NCBI GenBank assembly: GCA_036661035.1
Contig: JAVWZM010000007.1
Coordinates: forward strand, 1-47,116
Source: JAGPHI01 sp036661035
GTDB taxonomy: Bacteria; Bacillota; Clostridia; Oscillospirales; Ruminococcaceae
DNA: 47,116 bases
Direction: 5' to 3'
Every line of letters starts with the position of its first letter. The stretch's first letter is position 1. The notes beneath the pieces are model-generated. The model was not told where the DNA came from, made no database searches, and was given only the letters and a program-made list of their open reading frames with translations. Of this stretch, positions 16,231 through 24,771 are shown piece after piece. A program made the translations under genes and the position numbers.

Positions 16231-19206
16231 TTATTTACAAAATAAATGCGGATAGTTTTCCCATGCGGAAATAATCATTGCGCAGATATCGGCAGGTAAG
16301 CCGCAATTGGCGTCGCTTACACGATATTTGCCCACATTGCCGTTAAGGCGCACAAGGCATAGCATTTCGTTTCCGTCCAGCACGGCAAAGCCGCTGTTTT
16401 CGCTGTTTGCAAAGTCTTGCTCTGTCCAGTATAAAGTAAACTTGTCTTTATATGGGCGGCTCTCATAGGGGCAGAAGGTTTCGCAGTTGCCGCACTCGTT
16501 GCACATGCCGTCCACATGCAATATCTGAGGCATTTTGCTGCCCTGTACGGCAATGGCTACGTTTGCGCGGTTGGGGCATACATCTGTGCAGTTTTCGCAC
16601 ACGGTGGCGCACTCTAGGCATTTGCCTGTTTCAAGCACACCCTTTTTCTCAAAGGCTGCCTTCGGGTTTTGGCTGATATTAAGCATTGCATACTTGTCGA
16701 AGGAGCTGTGCATAATGTGCTTTGCGGCGGCGGCAGCGTCTGCAATAGCCTCTACCACGGTGGCAGGGCCGCGCCTTGCGTCGCCCAAAACATAAATATT
16801 ATTGCTAAGCACAGCTTGCATGCTTTCGCCGTTTACCGACGCCATGCGCTTTTCGGTTAGCTGTAGGTTAAACGCCGCATAAAGTGCGCTGTCTACCTTT
16901 TCGCCAACGGCGGCAACTACCGTATTAGCGGCAATTTCCACATATTCGCCTGTGGCTTCGGGGGAGCGTCTGCCGCTTGCGTCCCTATCGCCAAGACGCA
17001 TTTTTTCGCATACAAGCGCTGCGCCGTTTTGCTTAACAGGGCTTAAAAGCTCGCAAAATTCCACGCCGTCGTCTATGGCAAGCTGCAATTCTTCTTCGTC
17101 GGCAGGCATATTGCGCTTATCACGGCGATATACAAGGCGCACATTTTTTACGCCAGGCACACGCTTTGCGGCGCGGCTTGCGTCCATTGCGGTGTTGCCG
17201 CCGCCAATAATCACTACGTTTTCGCCTAAATCAAGGGCAAAATTCTTTGCTTTGCAGCTTTCCAAAAACTCCACTGCGTCTATTGCGTTTGCCCCTTCAA
17301 GCTTAAAGCCGCCGTTTAGCCATGCGCCTGTGCAAAGCATTACCGCGTCAAAGCCCTGTACATCATTCAGGCTTTTCACTTCGCTGTTAAGCTCTATTTT
17401 TACGCCCATTTTATTTAATATGGCAACGTCGTTGTCAATGGCGCAATCTGCAATGCGAAAGCTTGGTATTACATGGCGCACAATGCCGCCAAGCGACGCG
17501 CGTTTTTCAAATATAGTTACGCTTGCGCCGTCACGGGCAAGGAAGAACGCCGCCGCCATGCCGGCAGGGCCGCCGCCGATAACAGCAACGCGCTTGCCGG
17601 TTTTTGCCATAGGTGCAAGTGTAGGCAACACGGTGTCGAAGGCGGTTTCTGCGGCTTTTAGCTTAGCGGCACGAATATTAACGCTGTCGTCGTAAAATGC
17701 GCGTGAGCATTTGCTCATACATGGGTGGGCGCAAATAGTGCCTGTGATAAACGGCAGTGGATTGCGCTCTAAAATAACATTAAGTGCGTCTTGATATCGC
17801 CCCTCGTCCACAAGGCCAAGGTATGCAGGGATATCCTGCTTTATGGGGCAGCCGCCGCGGCAAGGTGCTGTAAAGCAGTCTACCAGCGGCACTGCGCCGC
17901 CGCTTTTGCGCACAGGCAGTGGCTTAATGGGCTTTTTATAATAGCTGTCTTTGTATACGCCCGCTAAAAGCGCATCTACAGCATCGCCATTTACGCCGAC
18001 AAATTCGCATGCGCCTTTTTCGGCAAGAGCCTCGGCTATTTGCGCAAGGCGGTTATAACCGCCCGGCTTTAGCAAGGTGGTGGCAAGAGTGATAGGCCAA
18101 ATGCCTGTGGCGTACAAATCTGCGATATTATGTATATCCGCGCCCCCTGAAAAGGACATGCGCAATTTGCCGTCAAATGCGGCAGTAAGCTTTTGCGCCA
18201 CTTGCAGCGAAAGAGCAAACAGGCTGCGGCCGGACATGTACATCTCGTTTCCCGGTAGCTCCTTTGCGGCGATATCCACAGGGAATGTATTTGTAAGCTT
18301 TACACCAAAGGAAAGATCCTTGGCATCGGCAAGTGCCTGTAGGCGTTTAAGCATAGGAACAGCGTCTGCAAACTGCAAATCTTCGTTAAAATGATGCTCG
18401 TCAAACACGATATAATCGTAGCCAAGAGCGTCTAAAGTTTTACGCGCGGCGCTATATCCAAGCAAGGTTGGGTTGCATTTAATAAATGTATTTACGCCTT
18501 TTTCGCGAAGAAGATAGCTTGCAATGCGCTCTATCTCGTCGGGCGGGCAGCCGTGCAAGGTGGAAAGGGTGGCGCTGCGGCATACCATGGGGCTGATGCC
18601 CTCAACAAATGCCTTGTCCACATGCTTAAAGCGGCTAAGATTATCCATTGCCCATGCTTTACATTCTTGCCAAATATCGCTTGTTTCTGCGTTTTTAAGC
18701 CCTTCGATAAAGGCGTCTATTTTGGCAGAGCGGATACCCTCAAGGTCGTAGCCGACGCTCATGTTAAATATAAAACCGTCCTCTGCGCCCAGGGATAATT
18801 CGCGGCTTATCAGCTTTAGCGCAAACCATGCTTTTACATATTCATTGTATGCGTCAGGCACCCAAAGCTCCGTGGACCATTCCACGTTGTAACATTCGTC
18901 TGCCGCGTTTATGCAAGGCTTTGCCACGGGCAAATCTTCACCGTCCAGTGTCTGCACTGTTTTCAGCTCAAAAAAGCGGCTGCCTGCGGAATATGCGGCG
19001 ATAATATTTTGTGCAAGCTGAGTGTGCGGGCCTGCCGCAGGGCCAAAGGGCAGCTCTATGCTTTCGCCGAATAAAGACAATTTCGGTGCATTGGCATCTG
19101 CCTTATACAGCTTAGATACGCCAAAGACGGTTTTGCTTTTGGCGTATTCGCAAAGCACCCAGTCCATCATTTTGCCAAAGGGAATCGGTGTCATTCTGTC
19201 GCTCAT
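16231..19206 (-). CDS. ygfK: YgfK, putative selenate reductase/Fe-S flavoprotein subunit
   Basis: The 991-residue protein matches YgfK in size and domain order. An N-terminal dihydroorotate-dehydrogenase-like barrel covers about residues 1-410. A GltD-like part follows, with CRGGCPIKQDIPAYLGL (Fe-S-binding Cys) and the FAD site VAVIGGGPAGMAAAFFLARD. A second NAD(P) site is VVIIGGGNTAMDASRAAKR. The C-terminal ferredoxin-like cysteines are CLECATVCENCTDVCP and CNECGNCETFCP. It is predicted to move electrons between NAD(P)H, flavin and Fe-S clusters in the cytoplasm. Because the xanthine dehydrogenase here lacks an FAD domain, YgfK is a candidate redox partner (inference). It starts 34 nt after ssnA ends, so the two are co-transcribed. 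Confidence 0.93.
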   Translation of the reverse strand: MSDRMTPIPFGKMMDWVLCEYAKSKTVFGVSKLYKADANAPKLSLFGESIELPFGPAAGPHTQLAQNIIAAYSAGSRFFELKTVQTLDGEDLPVAKPCINAADECYNVEWSTELWVPDAYNEYVKAWFALKLISRELSLGAEDGFIFNMSVGYDLEGIRSAKIDAFIEGLKNAETSDIWQECKAWAMDNLSRFKHVDKAFVEGISPMVCRSATLSTLHGCPPDEIERIASYLLREKGVNTFIKCNPTLLGYSAARKTLDALGYDYIVFDEHHFNEDLQFADAVPMLKRLQALADAKDLSFGVKLTNTFPVDIAAKELPGNEMYMSGRSLFALSLQVAQKLTAAFDGKLRMSFSGGADIHNIADLYATGIWPITLATTLLKPGGYNRLAQIAEALAEKGACEFVGVNGDAVDALLAGVYKDSYYKKPIKPLPVRKSGGAVPLVDCFTAPCRGGCPIKQDIPAYLGLVDEGRYQDALNVILERNPLPFITGTICAHPCMSKCSRAFYDDSVNIRAAKLKAAETAFDTVLPTLAPMAKTGKRVAVIGGGPAGMAAAFFLARDGASVTIFEKRASLGGIVRHVIPSFRIADCAIDNDVAILNKMGVKIELNSEVKSLNDVQGFDAVMLCTGAWLNGGFKLEGANAIDAVEFLESCKAKNFALDLGENVVIIGGGNTAMDASRAAKRVPGVKNVRLVYRRDKRNMPADEEELQLAIDDGVEFCELLSPVKQNGAALVCEKMRLGDRDASGRRSPEATGEYVEIAANTVVAAVGEKVDSALYAAFNLQLTEKRMASVNGESMQAVLSNNIYVLGDARRGPATVVEAIADAAAAAKHIMHSSFDKYAMLNISQNPKAAFEKKGVLETGKCLECATVCENCTDVCPNRANVAIAVQGSKMPQILHVDGMCNECGNCETFCPYESRPYKDKFTLYWTEQDFANSENSGFAVLDGNEMLCLVRLNGNVGKYRVSDANCGLPADICAMIISAWENYPHLFCK

Positions 19207-19240
19207 TATATTTCCTCCTATAGCCCATAAGGGGCTTTAA

Positions 19241-20572
19241 TTATGCGTTAATGCGGCTCCATAAATCGGCTGCTTGCTCGCGAGATTTTGCCATTAGGCG
19301 TTCTTCGTCTATGCCCACAAGCTCGCGGTCTTTCATGCGCACCTTGCCGTTTATAACGGTGGTGGTGATGCTGCGCCCCGATAAGCCAAACAGCGAATGG
19401 CCGCCGATATTGTCTGCCGTCATAGGTGTAAGGGGCTTATAATCCGACACTATGATATCCGCTGCCGCACCCACTGAAAGCTCGCCAAGCGTATGCTCAA
19501 AATAGCGCGCGCCAAGCTTTGCGTTACCGCGGAATAGCATTTCAGGCACTTCGCCCCATGCCACAGTTGGATCGCAAAGGTTGTGCTTATGCAGAATATT
19601 GGCAACCTTCAGCGACTCGTACATGTCGTTGGTGTAGCCGTCTGTGCCAAGGCCCACCAAGATGCCGCGATGCATCATGTCCAAGGTTGGGGGGCAGCCC
19701 ACGGCGTTGCCCATATTGGATTCCGGGTTATGCACAACGGCGGTGTTTGTTTGCTTTAAAATATCCATTTCTATGCCGTTAATATGTATGCAGTGGCCGC
19801 AAATGGTTTTATCGCCTAAGATATCGTTGTCGAATAGGCGGTTAATTACGCGCTTGTTGTATTTGGCAAGGCTGTCGTATACGTCGTCCATGCCCTCGGC
19901 AACGTGGATATGAAAGCCTGTTCCCTCGGGTGTGTTTTCTCTGCACAAAGCAAGGCTTTTATCAGATAGCGTAAAGCTTGCGTGCATGCCCATCATTGCC
20001 TTTACCATGTCGGTATCGTCTTTGGCGGCATAGGCGATAAAGTCGGCGTTTTCGCGCACGGCGGCGCGCATTTTGTCCTCGCCGTCACGGTCGGATACTT
20101 CATAGCATAAATTGGTGCGCACGCCCATTTGCTTTGCGGCATCTGCAATGGCAAAAAGGCTGCCCTCTATGCCACCGTAAGACGCATGGTGGTCAAACAT
20201 AGTGGTAACGCCGTTTTTAATGCAGTCGAGATAGGTTGCCATTGCGCTCATGCGTGTATCCGGCAAGGTAAGCTTGCGGTCGATAGTCCACCACTGGCCG
20301 TCCAAAATGTCGAGGAAATTCTTCGGAGAATACCCGTTAATGGAAAGGCCGCGGGCAAATGCGCTGTAGATATGGCCGTGTGCGTTAATAAGCCCCGGCA
20401 TAATTACGCCGCCCAAAGCGTCGATAAATTCCGCGCTTGGATATTGTGCGCGCAGTGCGGCGGTATTGCCAATTTGTGTAATCACGCCATTTTCGGCGGC
20501 TACACAGCCATTTTGTATTACCTGCATTTTTTCGCCGCGGGTAACAAGAGTTCCGTTTCCGATAAGTAACAT
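19241..20572 (-). CDS. ssnA: SsnA, putative aminohydrolase/chlorohydrolase
   Basis: The frame is open from 20659 but the start is placed at ATG 20572, because GGAGG sits 6 nt upstream; this gives 443 residues, the usual SsnA length. It is an amidohydrolase of the guanine/cytosine-deaminase-like group: GLINAHGHIYSAF (metal His), HIHVAEG, ICGHCIHING and GLGTDGYTND. SsnA is a conserved member of the anaerobic purine cluster and is predicted to deaminate a purine or related ring. The substrate has not been read from sequence. It heads the ssnA-ygfK unit. Its long leader (about 200 nt) carries candidate RNA E, copy 2. Confidence 0.93.
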   Translation of the reverse strand: MLLIGNGTLVTRGEKMQVIQNGCVAAENGVITQIGNTAALRAQYPSAEFIDALGGVIMPGLINAHGHIYSAFARGLSINGYSPKNFLDILDGQWWTIDRKLTLPDTRMSAMATYLDCIKNGVTTMFDHHASYGGIEGSLFAIADAAKQMGVRTNLCYEVSDRDGEDKMRAAVRENADFIAYAAKDDTDMVKAMMGMHASFTLSDKSLALCRENTPEGTGFHIHVAEGMDDVYDSLAKYNKRVINRLFDNDILGDKTICGHCIHINGIEMDILKQTNTAVVHNPESNMGNAVGCPPTLDMMHRGILVGLGTDGYTNDMYESLKVANILHKHNLCDPTVAWGEVPEMLFRGNAKLGARYFEHTLGELSVGAAADIIVSDYKPLTPMTADNIGGHSLFGLSGRSITTTVINGKVRMKDRELVGIDEERLMAKSREQAADLWSRINA

Positions 20573-20771
20573 AAGTGCCTCCATATAATTAATATTTTTG
20601 ATAACAAAAAAAGCGCAATAAGCAAAAAGCTTATAGCACCTTACCGCTGTAGGCAGCAAAGTAAGGCGGTTTTAAAAAAAGCCCGTGCGCGTAGCACTAC
20701 GTTACAGCTGCCAGTAAAAATTAAATTGTGTGGAACGGGGTTTTACAATAGCAATGTGCGCACACAGTGCC

Positions 20772-20840
20772 ACTGCTCATCGCCTTTGGTCGGCGCATAA
20801 AATTGCCCTGCAAGGGGCCGCAACTTTCACAAGCTTTAAA
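20772..20840 (-). promoter_or_regulatory. Candidate cis-regulatory RNA E, copy 2 (leader of ssnA)
   Basis: On the minus strand: CUUUAAAG-like 5' part, GUUGC, a GCCC-CUUGCA-GGGC hairpin, AAUUUUAUGCGCC, GACCAAAGGCGAUGAGCAGU. The closing helix GUUGC/GCAGU keeps pairing through a wobble relative to copies 1 and 3. CGCC/GGCG forms a second hairpin. A palindrome GUGUGCGCACA follows toward the gene, as in copy 3. The core is about 200-270 nt upstream of the ssnA start. Confidence 0.55.
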
Positions 20841-21011
20841 ACATTATATATCACAAGGAAAGCCACTATAAGCTGCCGCATGTTTTGGCATCGGTACACC
20901 TATGCCGCCACAGCTTACTATTTCTTTATCATTATGATAACACCCGAAATACTAAAAAGCAACACTTAGATGACAGTTTGCCTAAAAAATATTTGTTTGC
21001 CTAAATATTTG

Positions 21012-21039
21012 TTGATTTTTTTGTTTATTATGATACAAT
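21012..21039 (+). promoter_or_regulatory. Promoter of the YheO/DauR-like regulator
   Basis: TTGATT (21012-21017) and TACAAT (21034-21039) are separated by 16 nt, about 29 nt upstream of the ATG of the regulator gene. Confidence 0.65.
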
Positions 21040-21067
21040 AAGAGTATGAAATAAGGTAGGTGATTTT

Positions 21068-21706
21068 ATGCAAGGTCAGCAAACACTGGAAATGCTAAAG
21101 CAGCTTGCGGTGGGCGTGGCAAGGCAGTTTGGCCCAAGCTGTGAGGTGGTAGTACATTCGTTAAGCGACAACGATATAGAAAGCTCTATAGTAGCCATAG
21201 AAAACGGTAATGTAACCAGCCGTAAAATCGGCGATGGGCCGTCACATGTCGTGCTTGAGGCAATGCAGCAGGAAGGCAGGCAGATGGATCATCTTGCCTA
21301 TCTTACTAAAACACGGGACGGTAAAATATTAAAATCCAGTACAATGTTTATAAGGGACGAAGGCGGCAAGGCGCAATATATTTTTGCTATTAACTACGAT
21401 ATTACAGGCATGCTGATAGCCAAAAGCGGTATCGAGGCGCTGATATCCACCGAGGCGCAAAACGACAAGGAGGAGCCTGAGCGCATTGTGCAAAGCGTGG
21501 CAGAGCTTTTAGACGAGCTTATAGATAATTCCGTAGCCCTTGTGGGCAAGCCCGTAGCGCTTATGGGCAAAGACGACAAAATACGCGCCATACAATTTTT
21601 AAATAAAGCAGGCGCATTTTTAATCACTAAAAGCGGCGACAAGGTGTCGAAATATTTCGGCATTTCAAAATATACACTTTATAGCTATATAGACAGCGGA
21701 GTATAA
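21068..21706 (+). CDS. YheO/DauR-like PAS-HTH transcriptional regulator
   Basis: The 212-residue protein has the YheO layout. An N-terminal PAS-like domain (about residues 10-120) includes CEVVVHSL, and SRKIGDGP leads into a region that binds small ligands in relatives. The C-terminal helix-turn-helix is about residues 160-212, with GAFLITKSGDKVSKYFGISK followed by YTLYSYI. DauR-type regulators control amino-acid catabolic genes. It is divergent from ssnA-ygfK and next to selD, so it may control the purine or selenium genes (inference). AGGTAGGTG upstream acts as ribosome site. A terminator follows. Confidence 0.85.
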   Translation: MQGQQTLEMLKQLAVGVARQFGPSCEVVVHSLSDNDIESSIVAIENGNVTSRKIGDGPSHVVLEAMQQEGRQMDHLAYLTKTRDGKILKSSTMFIRDEGGKAQYIFAINYDITGMLIAKSGIEALISTEAQNDKEEPERIVQSVAELLDELIDNSVALVGKPVALMGKDDKIRAIQFLNKAGAFLITKSGDKVSKYFGISKYTLYSYIDSGV

Positions 21707-21715
21707 TGTAAATAA

Positions 21716-21760
21716 GCACCCACCGAAAAGGCTTATCGCCAAAACGGAGGGTGCTTTTTG
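21716..21760 (+). terminator. Terminator after the regulator gene
   Basis: GCACCC-A-CCG (from 21716) pairs with CGG-A-GGGTGC and is followed by TTTTTG. It starts about 10 nt after the stop codon. Confidence 0.75.
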
Positions 21761-21772
21761 CAAATTAAAATT

Positions 21773-21956
21773 AAAGCTGCTTTACAAAGCGATTGCGAGA
21801 TAAAGAATAAATCTACTTTGCAAAACGATTTCCGAGGTAAAGAATAAAGCTGCTTTGCAAAGCGATTGCCAAGGTAAAGAATAAACCTACTTTGCAAAAC
21901 AATTGCCAAGACAAAGATTAAACCTACTTCACAAAACAATTACCAAGGCAAACAAT
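21773..21956. repeat. Tandem repeat, five copies of a 36-37 bp unit
   Basis: Units start at 21773, 21809, 21846, 21883 and 21920. The consensus is near AAANCTNCTTTGCAAANCGA then TTGCCAAGGTAAAGAAT. The first unit is 36 bp and the rest are 37 bp. They are directly contiguous, with no spacers, and lie between the regulator terminator and the 3' end of selD. No protein is supported here. Confidence 0.9.
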
Positions 21957-21970
21957 AAAGCCTTTGCTTT

Positions 21971-23005
21971 TTATTCAAGCACAAGGGCATATTCGCCCTT
22001 TTCTTCGGCAAAGCCGATTATGGCGGCGTTAGGGCAATGGGGCAAAAGCTCCGCTAAAAGCCCCTCTGCCTCCCCTTGAGGTACCGCAAGCAATAGCCCG
22101 CCCGAGGTTTGTGGATCGTGGGCTAGGTCGCGCAGCACCTGAGTTGCGCTATCTTGGTACTGCACCTTATCCTGCAAAAACTTTTGGTTAGAATATGCGC
22201 CGCCGGGCAAAACGCCCTCTTGTGCCATTTGCTTTGCAAGGGGCAAAAGGGGTATTGCGCAGGAATTAAGGCGTATTGTGCAGCCGCTGGCATCTGCCAT
22301 TTCAAAGCTGTGCCCCAATAGCCCAAAGCCTGTAATATCCGTGCAGGCATGTACGGTAAAATGCGAGGCGGTTTCGGCGGCGGCCTTATTCAGCATGCAC
22401 ATGCTTTCCACAGCAGGCATTAAGTCGTCGGCGGTAATCACGTCGCATTTGCGCGCGGAGGTTAATATGCCTGTGCCGATAGCCTTTGTTAATATCAGCG
22501 CGTCACCGGGCATTGCGCCTTTATTTTCAAATATTTTGTCGGGATGCACACGGCCTGTTACGCAAAGGCCGTATTTAGGCTCGTCGTCGCGAATGGTGTG
22601 TCCGCCGGCTATCACGGCACCTGCTTCTATAACCTTGTCGTAGCCCCCTGCCATTATCTCGCGGATAATTTCCGGCGAAAGCGTGGCAGGAATACATAGC
22701 AAATTCATTGCCAAAAACGGCGTGCCGCCCATGGCGTACACATCGCTAAGAGCGTTTGCCGCGGCTATCTGCCCATAGGTAAACGCGTCGTCCACTACGG
22801 GAGGGAAAAAATCTACAGTCTGCACTATCGCTTCATTTTCGCTTATGCGATACACACAGGCGTCGTCGCTTGTATCAAACCCCACCAATAAATCGGGGTG
22901 CTGCATGGGCGGCAGCTTACACAGAACCTGTGCAAGTGCGTCCGGGCCAAGCTTGGCTGCTCAGCCTGCGCTGTGAGAAAGCTTTGTAAGACGCATCTCG
23001 TCCAT
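21971..23005 (-). CDS. selD: Selenophosphate synthase SelD, a selenoprotein (Sec15)
   Basis: SelD makes selenophosphate from selenide and ATP, for tRNA-Sec and for labile-Se hydroxylases. The ordinary open frame starts only at 22906, but extending upstream in frame gives ATG 23005 with a strong AGGAGG site. The N-terminus then reads MDEMRLTKLSHSAG-UGA-AAKLGP, and the UGA (22963-22961, codon 15) is exactly where the family has its catalytic Cys or Sec. A SECIS-like hairpin follows. The product is 344 aa, a normal length. Other motifs are VGFDTSDDACVY and TDITGFGLLGHSFEM. tRNA-Sec, selA and selB in the same window supply the decoding machinery. Confidence 0.96.
22916..22936 (-). promoter_or_regulatory. 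SECIS-like hairpin inside selD
   Basis: On the minus strand CUUGCACAG pairs with CUGUGUAAG (one G-U) around GUU. It begins 24 nt after the UGA codon. The AGGUUCU apical part resembles the GU-bearing loop of the E. coli fdhF element that SelB binds. Confidence 0.6.
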
Positions 23006-23037
23006 AATAACGCCTCCTTTTGTTTTGTACTGTATAT

Positions 23038-23066
23038 ATAATACGAAAAAATACTTAAAAGTGCAA
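23038..23066 (-). promoter_or_regulatory. Promoter of selD
   Basis: On the minus strand TTGCAC (23066-23061) and TATTAT (23043-23038) are 17 nt apart, about 33 nt before the selD ATG. Confidence 0.65.
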
Positions 23067-23251
23067 GAAAAATCATTTTTCTAATGCTATTACTTGAAAA
23101 GTTTGATATAATGTGCGTATAGTAAACCGAAAGCTGAGCATTTGCATGGCATTTGCGAAAGCCGTACCGATAAGCTTTTCTTATTTTGCCCAAAATTGCG
23201 GAAATATGGCTATGTTGTATTTTTATTCTATCAACCAAGGGAGGAAAACAC

Positions 23252-23959
23252 ATGGATTTATTAAATTTGCTGGGGCTTTGCGATGATAAACGGCATGTTG
23301 TTGCGCTGGTAGGCTCAGGTGGCAAAACCACCTTGCTTTATAAATTATGCGATGCATTCCACGCGCGCGGCGTGCGCACCGCCGCCCTTACCACCACACA
23401 TATCATGCGCCCTGCAGAGCGCGAGGGGCTTGCCCTTATTATAAACGACGATACCTGCCTTGCGGAAACATGCTTTACAGGGGGCAAAATAGTGCTTGCA
23501 GGCACCCCCGGTGCAGACGATAAGCTGGAGGCTCCCCAAGACGATATGTTGGATTTTCTCCTTGAAACGGCAGATGTCGTAATATCCGAGGCAGACGGCG
23601 CACACACCTTGCCCGTAAAGTTTCCAAGTAAAGACGAGCCTGTGCTACTGCCCCATACCACCGACGTTTTTGTTGTGGCAGGGCTGTCGGCATTGGGGCA
23701 GCCCTTGTGCGAGGTGTGCCATCGCTGGCCCCTTGCCATGGCGGCATGCGGCTTTAAAGGGCAGCAAACGCCCCTTACCGCAGACATGCTTGGGCGCATT
23801 TTGGCATACGGTTATGGGCGATATTCCCCTGCCTTTGTGCTAAACCAGGCAGACGACGAGGAAATGGCGGCAAAGGGCGCCGAGGTAAAAGCCGTGCTTT
23901 GCGAATATGGCTTTACAAAGGTATTTGTAGTATCACTGAAAGAAGGTAAAACATGGTAG
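23252..23959 (+). CDS. yqeC: YqeC, selenium-dependent hydroxylase accessory protein
   Basis: The start is ATG 23252, because GGGAGG lies about 10 nt upstream; the frame is open further but has no site there. The 235-residue protein has a P-loop near its N-terminus (VALVGSGGKTTLL, about residues 18-30) and an ISEADGAH acidic motif, like the YqeC family. YqeC accompanies selenium-dependent Mo hydroxylases and is thought to help insert the labile selenium; its reaction is unproven. It starts divergently from selD. Its stop overlaps the yqeB start by 7 nt, so the two are translated together. Confidence 0.9.
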   Translation: MDLLNLLGLCDDKRHVVALVGSGGKTTLLYKLCDAFHARGVRTAALTTTHIMRPAEREGLALIINDDTCLAETCFTGGKIVLAGTPGADDKLEAPQDDMLDFLLETADVVISEADGAHTLPVKFPSKDEPVLLPHTTDVFVVAGLSALGQPLCEVCHRWPLAMAACGFKGQQTPLTADMLGRILAYGYGRYSPAFVLNQADDEEMAAKGAEVKAVLCEYGFTKVFVVSLKEGKTW

Positions 23960-24771
23960 TTTTAATAAAAGGCGCAGGAGATATTGCCTCAGGCATTGCG
24001 TATCGCCTGTTTAATTGCGGGTTTAATATAGTAATGACGGATATCGAAAAGCCCACTACAGTGCGATGCACCGTGGCGTTTTCCACCGCAGTTTATAAAG
24101 GCACCCAAGTGGTAGAGGGCGTTACAGCCGAAAGGGTGAATGACTGCAATGGCGCAAAAGAATGTCTTAAACAAAACAAGATAGCCGTAATAGTGGGCGA
24201 GGCGGCAGAAATAGCCAAAGAGCTTTGCCCAGATGTGTTTATAGACGCAGTTTTGGCAAAATACAACACAGGCACAAATATGCACTTGGCGCCAATAGTG
24301 ATAGGCATAGGCCCGGGCTTTACCGCAGGGGCAGATTGCCACGCCGCCGTGGAAACCAAACGCGGACACACCTTGGGGCGTGTAATTTTAAGCGGCACAC
24401 CTATTGCAAATACAGGCATACCGGGGAATATCGGTGGCTTTACAAGCGAAAGAATTATACGTGCAGGAAAAGACGGCGCGTTTACACCCATGGCAAAAAT
24501 AGGCGACATGGTGCAAAAGGGCGATATTGTGGCATGCGTGGGCAAGGCAGAAACTACGGCACAGCTAAGCGGCGTGGTGCGCGGAATGTTGCCGGAGGGC
24601 ACTGTTGTAACAAAGGGCATGAAAAGCGGCGATATAGATCCACGCGGCATAAAGGAATATTGTTATTCGGTGTCGGATAAAGCCCTTGCAGTGGCAGGCG
24701 GCACCCTTGAGGCAATATTATATTTCACAAATAAAAGCAAGGCGGTAAACGCAGATGCAAAAATTCTATAA
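23953..24771 (+). CDS. yqeB: YqeB/EF2563-family selenium-dependent Mo hydroxylase maturation protein
   Basis: The 272-residue protein begins with VLIKGAGDIASGIAYRLFN, a nucleotide-binding motif of the EF2563/YqeB family. It contains GIGPGFTAGADCHAAVETKR and GNIGGFTSERI. Family members co-occur with selD and labile-Se molybdenum hydroxylases, and are proposed to mature the cofactor. In E. coli, related YqeB and XdhC parts are fused; here they are separate. It overlaps yqeC by 7 nt and xdhC by 17 nt. Confidence 0.92.
   Translation: MVVLIKGAGDIASGIAYRLFNCGFNIVMTDIEKPTTVRCTVAFSTAVYKGTQVVEGVTAERVNDCNGAKECLKQNKIAVIVGEAAEIAKELCPDVFIDAVLAKYNTGTNMHLAPIVIGIGPGFTAGADCHAAVETKRGHTLGRVILSGTPIANTGIPGNIGGFTSERIIRAGKDGAFTPMAKIGDMVQKGDIVACVGKAETTAQLSGVVRGMLPEGTVVTKGMKSGDIDPRGIKEYCYSVSDKALAVAGGTLEAILYFTNKSKAVNADAKIL

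Noticed and set aside
21733..21939. 68-aa minus-strand frame across the tandem repeat
   Set aside because: Unit length is not a multiple of three, there is no ribosome site, and the frame is a by-product of the repeat.
21773..21956. CRISPR array
   Set aside because: The 36-37 bp units are directly contiguous with no unique spacers, and no cas gene is near.
22961..22963. Nonsense mutation or frameshift in selD
   Set aside because: The UGA is at the conserved Sec/Cys site, the N-terminus upstream matches SelD, and tRNA-Sec, SelA and SelB are present.
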